Below, in pieces: positions 46,037-58,659 of a stretch of 64,000 nt of DNA. The position numbers and the translations under genes were made by a program. The stretch's first letter is position 1; every line of letters begins with the position of its first letter. The notes under the pieces were generated by a model. It made no database searches and had not been told where the DNA came from. It was given only the letters and a program-made list of their open reading frames with translations. This stretch comes from Cenococcum geophilum 1.58 (Eukaryota; Ascomycota; Dothideomycetes; Gloniales; Gloniaceae): contig KV748232.1 of assembly GCA_001692895.1 (NCBI GenBank), positions 744,001-808,000 of the forward strand. Reading direction: 5' to 3'.

Positions 46037-46337
46037 TATTAGGTAAACCTAATATAAGGGTACTTTTAGTCCCTTACTCGGCTTACCTACTCCCTACTAT
46101 ATACCCTAACAATATGCCTTATACCTAAGTAGATAGTTATATAGCTGTAAGGTATAGGCGACCCTAGGGCAATCTAGGGGTAACTCGCCTATAAGGTATA
46201 TGCGCTATATATACCTAAGGAAAACCCTTCCTACCTTATACACAGACTCCTCCTTTTCCCTTAAGGATTCGTTTCTGTCTATACAATATACCTTATTATT
46301 CTATTATTAGACTTTCTATTTATATCCTTACCTTATA
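46037..46337 (+). repeat. 5' LTR of the gypsy element, with ~75-bp insertion
   Basis: Starts TATTAGGTAAACCTAA like the other LTRs, then ~75 extra bases (TATAAGGGTAC to ATGCCTTAT) before ACCTAAGTAGATAG resumes. The insert is flanked by ACCTAA on both sides and has short inverted ends (ATAAGG/CCTTAT), so it looks like a tiny transposon insertion. The remaining ~226 bp match the 3' LTR. Confidence 0.75.
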
Positions 46338-46339
46338 TT

Positions 46340-49300
46340 TAAATCCTTACTAATCCCCTTAGGAGGATAGCCGGTTTAATTTTTCTATAATACCTCTAAA
46401 AAGAAAACCGACGCCTATACCTAATAATAATACGCTAGCAATATAACTATAAAACGCCTTAGGATCTAGTATAGACGAAACCGCTAGAAGTATACTAGTA
46501 GTATTTAAGCCACCTTCTAAACCTTAAAATAATTAAATATCTATAAACACTAGAGATTAGTTTAACTTATATACCTAGGCTTAATAGGGGCTTAGTAAGG
46601 TTACTAGCGTCCTACCTAATACCGCTAATATAAAGGAGCTAGATAAGCTAGCTAAGAAAATAGCTAATTTACGGAGTATTATTAATTTAATAAAGCCCTC
46701 CCGTTGCCTCTTTAATAAAGAGTATAAGTTACGTAGCAAATGTATACACTAAACAAATCTTAATGCCCTAGTTAAGAAGTTACTACCTAATATTAGCGGT
46801 ACTACTTAACAGCATTTTAACCGGTGGATTGCCGCAGTTAAGAACTAATTTAAGGTTAATAACGCTAACTATAACTACAAGAAACGCACGCGCTAGGCTA
46901 TTAAAGGTCTTATTTTTAAAATAAAAAAAAGATAATTACTTAATTAGTTTATTACTAGTTAGGTATTAAGGATAAGGGTCCTTTACTATAGGATAAGTTT
47001 AAGACTATAGTTTAAGACTAGATTAGGAACCCTATAGTAAGACGCTTTAATAACGCTATAATATACTATATAGCTATTATAAAGAAGAACTAGAGGTTTA
47101 ATGTCTTCCTAGCCTATATATATAGCTTAGAGAACCTCTTCTTATATACCCCTTTTATTAATCCTAAATAATAGGTAGACTTTTAGTTCTTATATCTTCT
47201 AGCCTACTTATAAGTAAAGCTCTTCTACTAGAACTTTGCTTAATAGGTAAAAACTACTAAAAACCTCTTTAATAAAATCTGCTGTATAGAGCAATTGCTT
47301 AATACTATAAAGCTCGCGGAAGATTGTATAAGTAGTAGCGGTAAATTATTACGTATAAAGCGCGGTTATAGTATAGGCTCTATAGAGTTAGGCTTAGGGA
47401 ATAAAACCTAAAAAGGGTAACGCTTTAAGCAAACTTCTAAAAAGACTACCTAAAAGCTAGATAGCTTAGGGGACCCCCTAAACGCTAGTACTATATAGGC
47501 GAGTTAAAGGACTATAGGCGGCTACTATAAGGAATACTAAAAGTAGGCTAATAAAGAGAAGTTAGCTTAGGCTTTAGAAAACCTAAAGCCCTAATAGCGT
47601 ATCTCTCTTAACTATAACTAGGGCCTAATATAGAAGGAGAAAAGAAACGCATTGTAGTATATATTGCGATAGATACGCCCTAGGGCAAAGTCCGCCTATA
47701 TACTTTATACAATAATAAGTGCCAAATTAACCTTATTAATTAAGATATCGTCTATAGATTTAACCTATCTATACGCTACGCGCTATATTTACGTAAACCT
47801 ATTATATATTTCCTTAATAGCAACTAGATAATAATCTAGGATACTTATAATCTAATAGTTACTACTAGCGACTTCTAGGGTACCCCTCGCACTATTAGCC
47901 CGCAGACCTTTTAGGGCGGCTTATTTAATAGTTATAATATAGTTCTTAGATAGGATTAGCTTCCGTTTTAGATAGTTTATCTAGGGTACTTTAGACCCTA
48001 AACGCCTCTAAATAATTACCCTTAACGCTCTCCTAATAGACATTAAGGCTAGTAAAATAGTCTATTCGCTATAGCTAAAATACTTTTTCTTTACGTTAGT
48101 TATAAATATAATAGAGGACCTATTATTATAGGTAGTAAATACCTATACAAACCTTCTAGATATAGAGATACTAATTATAAATATAGTAGAGGACTTACTA
48201 TTACTAGCAGTAAGTACCCATAAAGACCCTCTGGTACTAGCGTAGATCACCTATATATAAGGGGGAGTTAATTGAAACCCTAAAACTATTAAGTATACTA
48301 TAGTAGAGCTATATATACTCTTAGTGCGAGCACACCTATAAAACATATATTAGCTGTACCCTTTTCTTTACTAGCTCCTAAAAGCATATTACTATATAAT
48401 AGTTGCTTTAACCTTTATAGCCCTTAGCCTACTAGATATATATAAGGAGGAAATTAATATCTTCTCTAATAAGCTAGTAAGCATGCTATTACAGAACTTT
48501 AAGTACGACTATATAATCAACTTAAAAGAAGGCAAGACGCTACTGTAAATGCCCCTCTATAACCTCTTATAAAAAGAGTTATAGATCTTATAAGAGTACC
48601 TAAACAGTACTCTTAAAAAGGGCTAGATTAGGCCTAGCAAGTCGCCTACTAGAGCGCCTATTCTCTTTATACCGAAAGCAAATAGTATAATACGGCTATA
48701 TATTAACTATAGACGCCTAAATAAGATTATAATTAAAAATTGGTACCTCCTATCGCTTATTAGCGAACTCTTTAATAGGCTTAGCTATGCGAAGATATTT
48801 ATAAAGCTAAATCTTTATAATACGTACTATAAAATTTATATTAAAAAGGGAGACGAATAGAAGACGGCATTTAAAACACGCTATAGTTACTTTAAGTACC
48901 TAGTAATGCCCTTTAGTCTTACTACCGCCCCTATAACGTTCTAGAGCTATATTTATAAAGCTCTAAAAACCCAAGTAGATACTATTTACGTAGTTTACCT
49001 AATATTCTTATTTACTTAAATAATAAGGATAAGCACGTTAAGCACGTTAAGCACGTTAAGTAGGTACTACAATAGCTTCGCGCTTAGGGCCTATATGCTA
49101 AACTAGTAAAATATTTTTTTATACTAAGAATGTTAAGTTCCCAGGCTTTTTTATTACCCCTAGGGGTATTATAATAGACCCTAACCGCGTAAAAGCTATT
49201 AAGGAATGGCCTAAGCTTAAGTCCTATAGGGATATCTAAGTCTTCCTTAGCTTTGCTAACTTTTATAGGCAATTTATCTAGAACTACTCGGATACTGTAT

Positions 49301-51900
49301 ACCCCTTATACGCATATCTTATATAGGCATATCGCAACCTAATATTAGATAGGGAGAAGAAGCAGAAGTATAAGTTGAAAGGGCCTATTAAATAGTATTA
49401 ACCTTAGTCCTAGCCCGATAATATATAGTAGGCGTTTTATAAGCTACGCGCTACGTTTATATAGGCTCCTCTACTTTACTACTTTAACCCTAATTTACCC
49501 CTAATAGTAATTACTAACGCTTCTAACTATACCTATAGTAGTATACTTCTACAGCCTTTAGGGTAAGGAGATTAACTCCACTAGTACCTAATTACTTCTT
49601 ATAGTTAAAAGCTTACTAGCTTAAAAATACGGTATAATACGCATAATAAAGAACTACTCACTATAGTATAATGCTTTAAGATATAGCGCTATTACCTTAA
49701 ATATACCGCGTATATAACGCGCGTTCTCTATGATTATAATAATTTTAGGTACTTTATAACCACTAAAAGCTTATCTACTTACTAGGCCCAGTACGTTAAA
49801 AAAACTAGCTAAGTTTAATTTTAAGATTAAATATAAGCTAGATAAAGCAAATCCCGCTAATATATTATCCTGGCGCCTAGATTATACTAAAGGCTTTAAA
49901 AATAGTAGTAAAAGGATAATCCTTAATACTATACTACCTATATTATAGTAAAAGCTATAGGTTATAGGCCTTATAGGCAGCCTTAGTGCTACTCTATTAA
50001 ACTAGTAAGTAGTATACGTGTAGTATATAAGTAACTCTTATAAACTTAGCGCTAGCGGACTAGAGCGTCTTACTATTCTCTTTAAGACTACTTTAATTAA
50101 CCTAATATCGCTTAACCCTAGGGAAGACCCTTTAGCCTAGGCTACGGTCCCCTATAATAACCTAGTAAGTTACCTATATATTATATATTACTTTACTAGC
50201 ACTAACTTTACGTAGAGTCTTATGCTATGGCAAGAGGTAGTAGTAGCTACTTTAGCTAAAACGGCGTTTATAAAATAACCCCCCAAGTTACTAGTTAATT
50301 TTATTCGTAGAGTATAAAAAAGGGACGCCTTTATATACTCTATATATAATTAGTTAACTTAGGGACGAGTTCCTACTAGTAATAAGAATTATACCCTTAA
50401 TAATTAAGGACTTTTAAGGCAAAATAATAAGGTCTAGGTGCTAAATTATATACTATTATAATAGGAGATCCTTAAGCGGAATCATAACGATCCTATAGGC
50501 GGCTACTATAGTTTTAACTATACCTTTAAGGTAATTACGCGAAAGTATACTTAGAACGGCCTTACCTAGAACCTCCGCAAATACCTAGATAATTATAATA
50601 CCTACTAACGCTCTAAATCGCGCCGCTATAAACCCTATAGTAAGCTATAGCCTCTTTAGGTCACCACTCAAGCATAGTAACATTATTTACTTAACTTTAT
50701 TATAGATCTTTTAGAGTCTAAAACTCCTAATAGCGTAGAGTATAACTCTATCCTTATCCTTATAGACTGTTTTATAAAGCTAGTACGCTACTATTTAGTA
50801 TATAAAATAATTAATGCTACGTAACTCGCAGAACTCTTATTTAGAGTCTTTATGTATATAGGGCCTCTAGATAATATTATCTTTAATAAAGGTAGTATAT
50901 TTATAAGCGAGTACTAAAGCATTATATACTACCATTTTTACGTTTAACGTAAACTTAGCACTATATTTTACCTATAGATAGATAATTAAACTGAGTGTTA
51001 AAACTAGGAGCTTAAGGTATACCTACGCATATTTACGAACTAGGAATAGTCTAATTAGGCCTCCCTACTTAAAGAAGTAGCCTTTACCTATAATTTTAAG
51101 GTCTATACTATAATAAAGCATTCCCCTATTAAGCTTACCTATAGCTAGCTGCTAAACGTCCCGGATAAAGTCTCAGACAGCGTCTAAAACGCCTAGTAAG
51201 ATAGGAAGGGGTCTAAGTTAATAAATATCAAACTTATAAAGATGTATCTATAACGCCTACTCCTTACATATAAGGCAGCGGCGGCGTCGATAATGTATAC
51301 CTAACAGCTTTAGGTAAAATACTACAATCGTTACTATCTGGCTAAGTATTTCGCCGTTAGTAAATAAGTCCTACTCTCTTCTAAGAATATCCGCACGAAA
51401 TATCCTTATAAGAAGCTTAACAGCAAGTTTATAGGACCGTTTTAAATCCTAAAGCGCGTAGGGCAGTAAGTATATAAGCTAGAGCTTTTACCTACTATAG
51501 TATAGCTCTACTTAGTCTTTTATATCTCCTTACTAGAGCCTTATAGGTCACGCCCTAGGTTTTAACCCCTAGTAATAGAACAGCTTAAGGAAGGTAGCTA
51601 GAAAGTAAAAATAATTGTTGCCTATTAAAATTGTGCTAGATAACTGTAGTACCTTATTAAATACCTAGATTGGCTAAATAAGTATAATAAATAGAAATAT
51701 AAGATAGAACTTAAGAATTATTAATAACTGCTAGATAAGTACTATAAGCAGGACACCCTAGCCTTATAGCTAAAGCGTAGGCAAAAAGTAAGCGCCGCTA
51801 TTAAAATATAACCTATATTAAAGTAGAGTAGAGGACGTCCTAAGGGATTAAAAAATAAGCAATAATTGCTGTAAGAACTATAGCGTATATATAAAGTAAA
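46340..51900 (+). pseudogene. gypsy gag-pol, RIP-inactivated
   Basis: Gag lies at about 46380-47680. Protease text (CQINLINQDIVYRFNLSIRY) is at about 47730-47790. RT: SPLISELFNRLSYAKIF and YIKKGDE near 48740-48860, then YLVMPFSLTTAPITF at about 48900-48945; the YLDD box region is eroded near 49000. After it comes GLYAKLVKYFF, KFPGFFITPRGIIIDPNRV. RNase H is at about 49440-49760. Integrase is visible as FIIDLLESKTPNSVEYNSIL near 50700. A chromodomain follows at 51590-51750 (YLIKYLDWLNKYNK), and then a basic RGRPKG motif near 51830-51846, reminiscent of an AT-hook. Chromodomains target integration to heterochromatin. The 62-aa minus-strand frame at 49084-49272 is a shadow. Confidence 0.85.
49033..49059 (+). 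repeat. Three tandem copies of GCACGTTAA
   Basis: Exact head-to-tail 9-mers in the RT frame, adding repeated K-H-V codons after the active-site region. In-frame expansion relative to the usual H-V-x-x-V-L motif. Confidence 0.85.
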
Positions 51901-52488
51901 GTTTTAATTTATTAATATCCTATATAAGCTATACTCTAATATAACTTAATAATGCTAGTAACTTACAGGCGACTTATAGGCGAGGTTATAGCGTATACTA
52001 ATAATAAGGCTTAATTTAAAAAGCACTCTTCCTAAACCTAATCTATTACTCTATACTAGCTAAGTAGATTATTTATATATTAGAGAATAGGTTTATTTAT
52101 AACCGGGGTCTATTTAACTAAGGTCTACGACCTACTGGTAACCCGCTAGTAGTAATCTATACCAACAACTTATACTATTTTATGTATATACTATATAGAT
52201 AGCGCATAAGGCTAAAGTATAGATTAGTAGCGGATTTAACGGGTATATAGCCTTACTGTCCTAAACCTAGCTATATATAAATAACCTATAACCGACCTAT
52301 AAGGTACTAGCAACCTACCTATATAAATAAGCTTTTAGAATATTTCTAGTCTACTAAATTTAAGCGATAGTATTAAGCTTTATTAGCTCTACCTATTAAA
52401 TAAACTAATTAAGATTTTCTATACTAGGTATATAAAATTGCTATTAGCTTAGTTAAATATAAGGGAGTTTTAGCAAGGCAAACCTAAC
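51900..52488. other. Gypsy 3' internal region before the nested LINE
   Basis: Non-coding or unrecognisable internal sequence of the gypsy element between the chromodomain and the LINE target site; it resumes at 58081. No domain seen. Confidence 0.5.
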
Positions 52489-52599
52489 TAATTAGATAAC
52501 TTATATTATACTATACTAGGAGCTCTTGCTGCACCTGGCCCAAAAAGACCAAAACCAACTAAAAGAACCCTGAAAAACACCTAGAGAATCCCCCTGAGA

Positions 52600-54340
52600 T
52601 GTATGCATCGCAGGGGAGGCATACGTCAAACGACGGTGGCTCGCACTCGCGCGCGACCGCTAGAACTACGCCTAGCAATAGCCCTCCACAATAAAGACGG
52701 GCGAATACCACACCATAAAGCGGAAATACCTCTATTAAGAAGGCATCTAATAAAATATAAAGCCTATTAGACGCGTCTAGTATCCAAAATTGTGGGGGAG
52801 TAACCGTTAGCTATAACGAACTAATGCAGCTAGCAGAATGGCTCCGCTAGTCTAGCGAACCTTAGGCGCCCCTCTAGTAAACCCTTAATTAAATCCTCTA
52901 ACGGCTAAGTAAAATCAAAAATAAGTATAACCTTCCCTTACCGGTAAACCGCACCTGGGCCGCTATAGCTGCGCTTTTATAGCATAGGGAACCTACCCCC
53001 CTTAAGTTAATAACTAGGTATATAATTATAATATAACTAAATATAGAATAAGTAGAGGGGCTTAGGGGATAATTAGAAACAGAAGTCCTTATAGAGATAC
53101 GCAAAGAGGTCCATAACGCTGTTATAGTCTAACACCTTAAGAGCGGAGATATTAGAGTTACCCTAAAGGATTAATAGGTAAAGGAATAAGCTATAAGAGT
53201 AGGGGATAAGCTAGGAGAACGTATTAGTATAAAAGTACTCCGTAAGGATTACCTAGTTAAGGTCCTAGCGGTTCCTATAAGCCTTAGGGTAGAAAAGGGA
53301 CGCTAGGCAGACAATATAGCAATTATATAGGAGATAGTAAGATAAATAGAACGCCTTATACTAGGACTCGAAATCACCCGAATTTAATAGCTTTAATAGG
53401 AAAATATAAACTAAGTATATAATAAGAATAATAAGAGAACATAAGGGTTGCCGGAGACTTACTAGGAAGACGCTAGATAAACGCATGGCTCCCTCATCGT
53501 TAGTATATATATACTAGGAATGCAAAAACTCCTTATCCAAAAAGGAATAATTATAAATGGCCTTATATACAATATAAGGCTTTATAACTATAGACTACGC
53601 CTAAAATAATACTATTGCTGTATATAATAGGGATATACCTAATCTATATACGCAGTATAGGTATACTACGGCCACTATACAGGCCCCTATAATATGAGAC
53701 ATTGCTTAAATTAAGACTAAATAAAATACGCGAACTGCTACTAAAGCACATATAAGGCGTAGGAGAGAGAAAACTATATTAAATACAGGAGATGGAAGGT
53801 AAGGGCTTAATAGCTACGGGAATAACTACACGCTAGATTATATAAATAAAAATAATAGGCGATAAGCTAAGGGGACGCAGGCGCCTTCTTAGCGTTTCCT
53901 ACCTTTAATACTAGAGGGCTAGGCCAGCTATCCTAAGCCTTAACGGGCTAGAAGCGACGCTATACAATATTACTAGACTAATTAGGGATATAAGGGTCAC
54001 AGGGGATATAAGGGAGAGGACGCCCCGTAGGAAGACCCCTATGGACAGTAATAGTAGGCTTAAGACTAGGACAATTAAGAATTAGACTTAATGCGGCAAA
54101 TATAATATTTATAGCCAACCTATAAAGGGCATATAGCTAACTAGTAAGAATAGGGGAAGAACTGGTAATAATAACAGATTTAGATATAGAAGCGCTAATA
54201 GAAACACAAGATATGGGAATAGAAAGCTCTATACAAAATAAGTAGTAACTAGGGTATAGATATAAGAGATAGAAGCTCCAAATATTCTAGAGAAAGTAGA
54301 AATAGAAGAAGCGAGGAATAAAGGAGAGTTAAAGGACCCT
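52600..54340 (+). pseudogene. LINE ORF1, second copy, inactivated
   Basis: Same frame as 18620-20440, with the zinc-knuckle array around 53670-53800. Heavy RIP damage. The minus-strand 68-aa frame at 52898-53104 is a shadow. Confidence 0.65.
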
Positions 54341-54359
54341 CGCTAGGGGTCTACTACCT

Positions 54360-57300
54360 ATCTATTATATAGTATAACTGCGGCAACACAAACCACCGCC
54401 TTGTAAGGCCCCTACTAGACAGTCTAGACCTAGAGAAATACTATATCCTTGCTATACAAGAACCGTATTACAATACCTTTATATAATTAATATACTGCCC
54501 CTAAGGATTCTAGCTCCTATACGAACCAAAAGCAGCTATATACATGTGCTTTATAATTAGCAAGGCTATCAGCCTATCCTTATGGTTATAGCAGGCAGTT
54601 AACCTAGATATTATAGTTATAATAATCTAAATATATAGGGGACCGGTACAAATTATTAATGTGTATAACCCTAGGGTTAAAGGGGTCCTATAAATAGAGA
54701 ATATTATATTGGTAATAAGCTTACTAGAAACCAAAGGTATAGAGTTTATCCTACTAGGAGATATAAACCTCTACTACCTATAGTAGGGGGGTATCTATAT
54801 TGCTGCAGATTAATAGTTAGAGTACCTATTAAGAGCTATAGATATCTGGGGCCTTAAGCTAGCTACCCTCCTAGGAGTAATTATATAGCAATAAGGCACC
54901 GCTAGAAGCATAATTAACCTTATATTTATGGACGAAGGCCTATACTAGAGACTTAAAAGGTGCAACCCTAAAGAAGAATGGGCACTTACCCTAGACTATA
55001 TCCCTATCTAAATATAGCTAAACCTAGATACCAAAGCATAACTAAATAGAAAAAGATACGCAATAAGGAAGCTTAAGATAGATAGTTTCCTTAATATAGT
55101 TAAATAACAACTCTAAAACCTAGAAGAAATTTACCTAATACTAAATGAGCGAGGCTTATTAGCTACCCCTAAGGAAATTAACCGAAGACTAGAAAGGATC
55201 TAAGCAGTAATTAAAAATAGGCTAGAAGAGTACTACCCGATCTTAAAACCGGGCCCCTATACGCGATATATATAGTCTATATAATACGCAGTTCTAGTTA
55301 CTAGTTAATAATGAGCAAGAAGGAAATATATAAGTAGTCACAACCCTAAAGATAAGAGATAATATAAAGACACAAGAAACTAGCTAAAAAATACCCTAAA
55401 AAAAGAAGTAAGGAATAACTGGAGACGGTTTATAAATAAGCACACTTTTAACCTGAGCCTCCCCTATAATAAGGGCCTTTAGGCTATAGCAAAATAGGTA
55501 AAGAAAAAGGCAGGGCGCCTAGCAGAAGACCTATACCTACTACCCCTATAAAGAGTAGGAGAATTATAGGCTATAAACAACAACGATAAGAAGGCAAAGA
55601 TCCTTATAAAAAGGTTCTTCCCCTAACCAGCTTTAGTAGACCTTAGTAATATTATAGGCAAAACACTAGTGACTCGCCTGCGGGTTAATAGCGATATAAT
55701 AATAGAGGAAATGGCTAGAACTATTAGCCGCCTTTTAAATAATATAGTACTAGGACTAGATAGGATTCTAAATAAGGCCCTAAAAACCTATAGGCCACTT
55801 ATAGCACTTTGGCTTGTAGATATAGCTAGAGTATACTTTGCTATAGGCTACTACCCACGACTCGGAAGATCTATAATAATGGTTATCTTATAAAAAGAAG
55901 GTAAAGTAGATTACTTAATTCTAGAAAGCTACCGCCCTATTGCCTTAGAAAACACCCTTAGTAAGATCTTAGAAAGGGTAATAGCGGAACGTATAGTAGA
56001 TATAATAGAGGAATACGCCCTACTATTACAAAGCTAAATAGGGGCAAGAAAGAACCGCTTAACACTATTAGCACTTACGCTACTCGCTACCACTATTAAA
56101 TTTATATAGGCGATGCGAAAGGACTTCGTAGTATTAATACTTAGCCTAAATATTAGTGGTGCCTATAATAATATACCCTATAAGCGTCTTCTATATATCC
56201 TTAGGGCAAAGGGCTTCTTAGAATAGATTATATAATTTATCTAAGGGTTTATAGGCTAGAAAGAAATATTACTAGTCTTTAGCGGATACCAGAGCCCCCT
56301 TATTGTAGTTATAATAAGAATACTATAAGGATTACCCCTCTTGCCTATACTCTTCCTTTTCTTTATAAGCAACCTACTTAACTCCTTTAAGGAAGGGGCG
56401 ACCTAAGGGATAGGCTTCGTTAACGATATAAACCTAATTATATATAGGCTAACAGCCGCAGAGAATTACAGAATACTAGAGAAAGCCTATAATACTTATA
56501 TAGAATGGGCAAAACGTTATAGAGTCCAATTCTCACTAAAGAAATACCAGCTAATCTATTTTATAAGAAAACGCAACTAATCTATAGATCTCTAGTATAT
56601 AATTCGTATTTAAGGCTTTAGGGGTTAACTAGTTTAGGGCCTAAGGGTATTAGGAGTATAGGTAGACAGTAAGCTCTAGTGGAGCGCATATGCGGCATAA
56701 GCGGCCTATAAAGGCTAAGTATAGTTTATCGCTTTATCTAGGATTGTTAACTCTATATAGGGTCTATGCTTTTAGAGGTCACGCCTACTATATATAGCAG
56801 TCGTCTAGCTAACTATAACATATAGATCTAGTATTTGGGCCATTAGAGAAACTAAAAAGGGCCCCCCTAAATTACTCCTTAAACTACTTTAAAAGGTCTA
56901 AATAGCCTACCTCTAGAGTATTATAGGTGGGTATAAGCGAACGGCCATAGTACTGCTTAAGAAGGAATCTAATATTCCCCCCCTATAGTTATATATTAAA
57001 GCCGCTGCAATATAAAGAACGTAAAATAAATATAACTCTAATATTATAAAGTATATTAAGACACGCCTAAGTAAACTATAGAGGGACCCTAGGGTGCCCC
57101 GTAGGAGAATAAACCAATAACTCTAAAGTAGGGAAGAGATATTAGAGAAATAGGTAAAGAAAGCAGAAGAAGAATAGTGCCGCTTTAGGGCCTAGGCCTA
57201 TATAGAGGAGAAAGGGAGACATATAAGAGGTCAGTAAAGATAATAGCAAGATAGAGAAAGGAGCTAAAGTAAAATACGCAAGAATGCTGGGAAACTATCT

Positions 57301-57880
57301 ACCGTAATATAATACTGGTTAGATTAACACTAGAGAGGCGAATAGGAGTTAAAGGTATAGAAGCTAACTTAGGTAAGACAAACCTAAGCTATAGTATGGT
57401 TAATACTATGGGGGGTAAATACTTAAGGGCTCTAAGAAGGCCTAATAAAGGCAGAAAATATAATAGCAACACTCTTAAGAACAGGAATAATAAAACTAAA
57501 AGATTGGCTTTACTGGGTGGGTGTCCTAGTAGGTAGCCTAAGATGCGAATGTAGCTGGCTAAAACAGACACCAAAACACGTAATACTGCTATGCCCTCTA
57601 TACACCAATTAAGAAATAATGCTCTTAGCAGCTAGTATAGAGAACTATAATATACTACTCTTAATATAAAAAGGCCTCAAGGCGGTTACCCAGTGGCTTA
57701 TTAGTTAAAATGTGCTAAATTAGTTCTAGGTTATAAGGGAAATAGTAATAGAAGATAAGGGGGCAAGCAGTAGGTGCCCCCTAGTAACTCTATAGTAGTA
57801 GAGTAATAGTTTATAATACTAGCGCGTCCGTAGGCTTGTTACGGCAGCAGTGGTTCCTAAGGAGGTTAAACAGTAAGGTA
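54360..57880 (+). pseudogene. LINE ORF2, second copy, inactivated
   Basis: Endonuclease text from about 54370 (LARPLLDSL-like, EPYYNTF; LLGDINLYY near 54760; ALTLDYIPI-like near 54995). RT: RLLNNIVLGLDRILNKALK at about 55730-55790 lies in a 74-codon stretch free of stops (55669-55893), then LESYRPIALENTLSKILE near 55930 and LSLNISGAYNNIPY near 56140. SPLLPILFLFFISNLLNSF spans the empty hAT site. The C-terminal Cys/His motif is near 57545-57605. This copy gives the unbroken reference for the other LINE. Confidence 0.82.
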
Positions 57881-58080
57881 GTAGAGCACCATAGGCGACT
57901 TATAGGCGCTAAGTAGGCGAGTCCCAAAAGGCGGGGAGATAGATTACAGGGTTTTCTCATTTTTCTTAAATAGAGTTTTCTCCCTATATGTAAATAAGGA
58001 GTAGTCTGCGTGGGCCCAATAGGGATCCAAATCGGACGTTAAGCAATGAATTATTATTATTATTATTAATTAGATAACTT

Positions 58081-58265
58081 TAACCGTTGGTTAAAGTTCC
58101 TTAATATCTTCGCGCCGCGCATATATACTACCCGTCTCTCTATATAAAAAATTAAAACACTCTTTCCCCTTTAAATTTTTTTCCTTACTAAGGTTTTTTA
58201 TGGGGTTTTATTAAGGCTTAAGTATATAAAGGATTAGGAACGACCCTTTTTAAAAGGGGGGGCAT
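58081..58265. other. Gypsy 3' internal end with polypurine tract
   Basis: Continuation of the gypsy interior after the LINE; ends with AAAAGGGGGGGCAT, a plausible polypurine tract for plus-strand priming, directly before the LTR. Confidence 0.65.
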
Positions 58266-58491
58266 TATTAGGTAAAACCTAAGTAAATAGTTATATAGCC
58301 GTAAGGTATAGGCGACCCTAGGGTAACTTAGGGATAACTTGCCTATAAGGTACGTGCACTATATATACCTAGGGAAAACCCTTCCTGCCTTATATATAGA
58401 CTCCTCCTTTTCCCTTAAGGATTTATCTCTGTCTATATAATATACCCTATTATTCTATTATTAAACTCTCTATCTATATCCTTATCTCATA
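58266..58491 (+). repeat. 3' LTR of the gypsy element
   Basis: 226 bp, TATTAGGTAAAACCTAAG to CTTATCTCATA. Without the ~75-bp insert of the 5' LTR. Confidence 0.88.
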
Positions 58492-58496
58492 TTACT

Positions 58497-58640
58497 ACAG
58501 TCCTATATTAAGACGTCTTAGTTACTATAGTCCTATACTAAGGCGTTTTAGTTACTGTAGTGTAGTTATATATTAAGGCGTCTTAGTTACTAGTATAGTT
58601 ATATATTAAGGCGTTTTGGTTACTATAGTAAAATAATTAT
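58497..58640. repeat. Tandem ~33-bp repeats right of the gypsy element
   Basis: Four to five units around CTATATTAAG(A/G)CGT(C/T)TTAGTTACT. Inverted counterparts lie at 45960-46036 on the other side of the gypsy insertion, so before that insertion the site was an inverted-repeat cluster, perhaps the end of the Crypton-like element. Confidence 0.65.
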
Positions 58641-58659
58641 TTAGATATTTTTATAAAGC

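Larger units (their letters stand above)
52503..58066 (+). mobile_element. Full-length Tad-like LINE, second copy
   Basis: 5564 bp, 3' (ATT)n tail, flanked by the 14-bp duplication TAATTAGATAACTT (52489-52502 and 58067-58080). Collinear with the LINE at 18568-27761 but without the hAT: the hAT target TTTATAAG occurs once, at 56362-56369. RIP differences between the two copies are spread over the full length. Its 5' end lacks the ~50 bp that precede GGGAGCTC in the other copy. Confidence 0.9.
46037..58491 (+). mobile_element. Complete Ty3/gypsy chromodomain retrotransposon with nested LINE
   Basis: Bounded by LTRs of the TGTTAGGTAAAACC...CTTACCTTACA family and flanked by a perfect 5-bp duplication TTACT (46032-46036 and 58492-58496). 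Without the nested LINE and its duplicated 14 bp the element is about 6.9 kb. Order: gag, protease, RT, RNase H, integrase, chromodomain, as in fungal chromoviruses. A purine tract AAAAGGGGGGGCAT precedes the 3' LTR. All frames carry RIP stops. Solo LTRs of this family lie at 13915, 15697 and 60398. Confidence 0.9.

Noticed and set aside
55669-55893. 74-aa open frame as an independent gene
   Set aside because: It is a stop-free piece of the LINE ORF2 (RLLNNIVLGLDRILNKALK), collinear with the other LINE copy.
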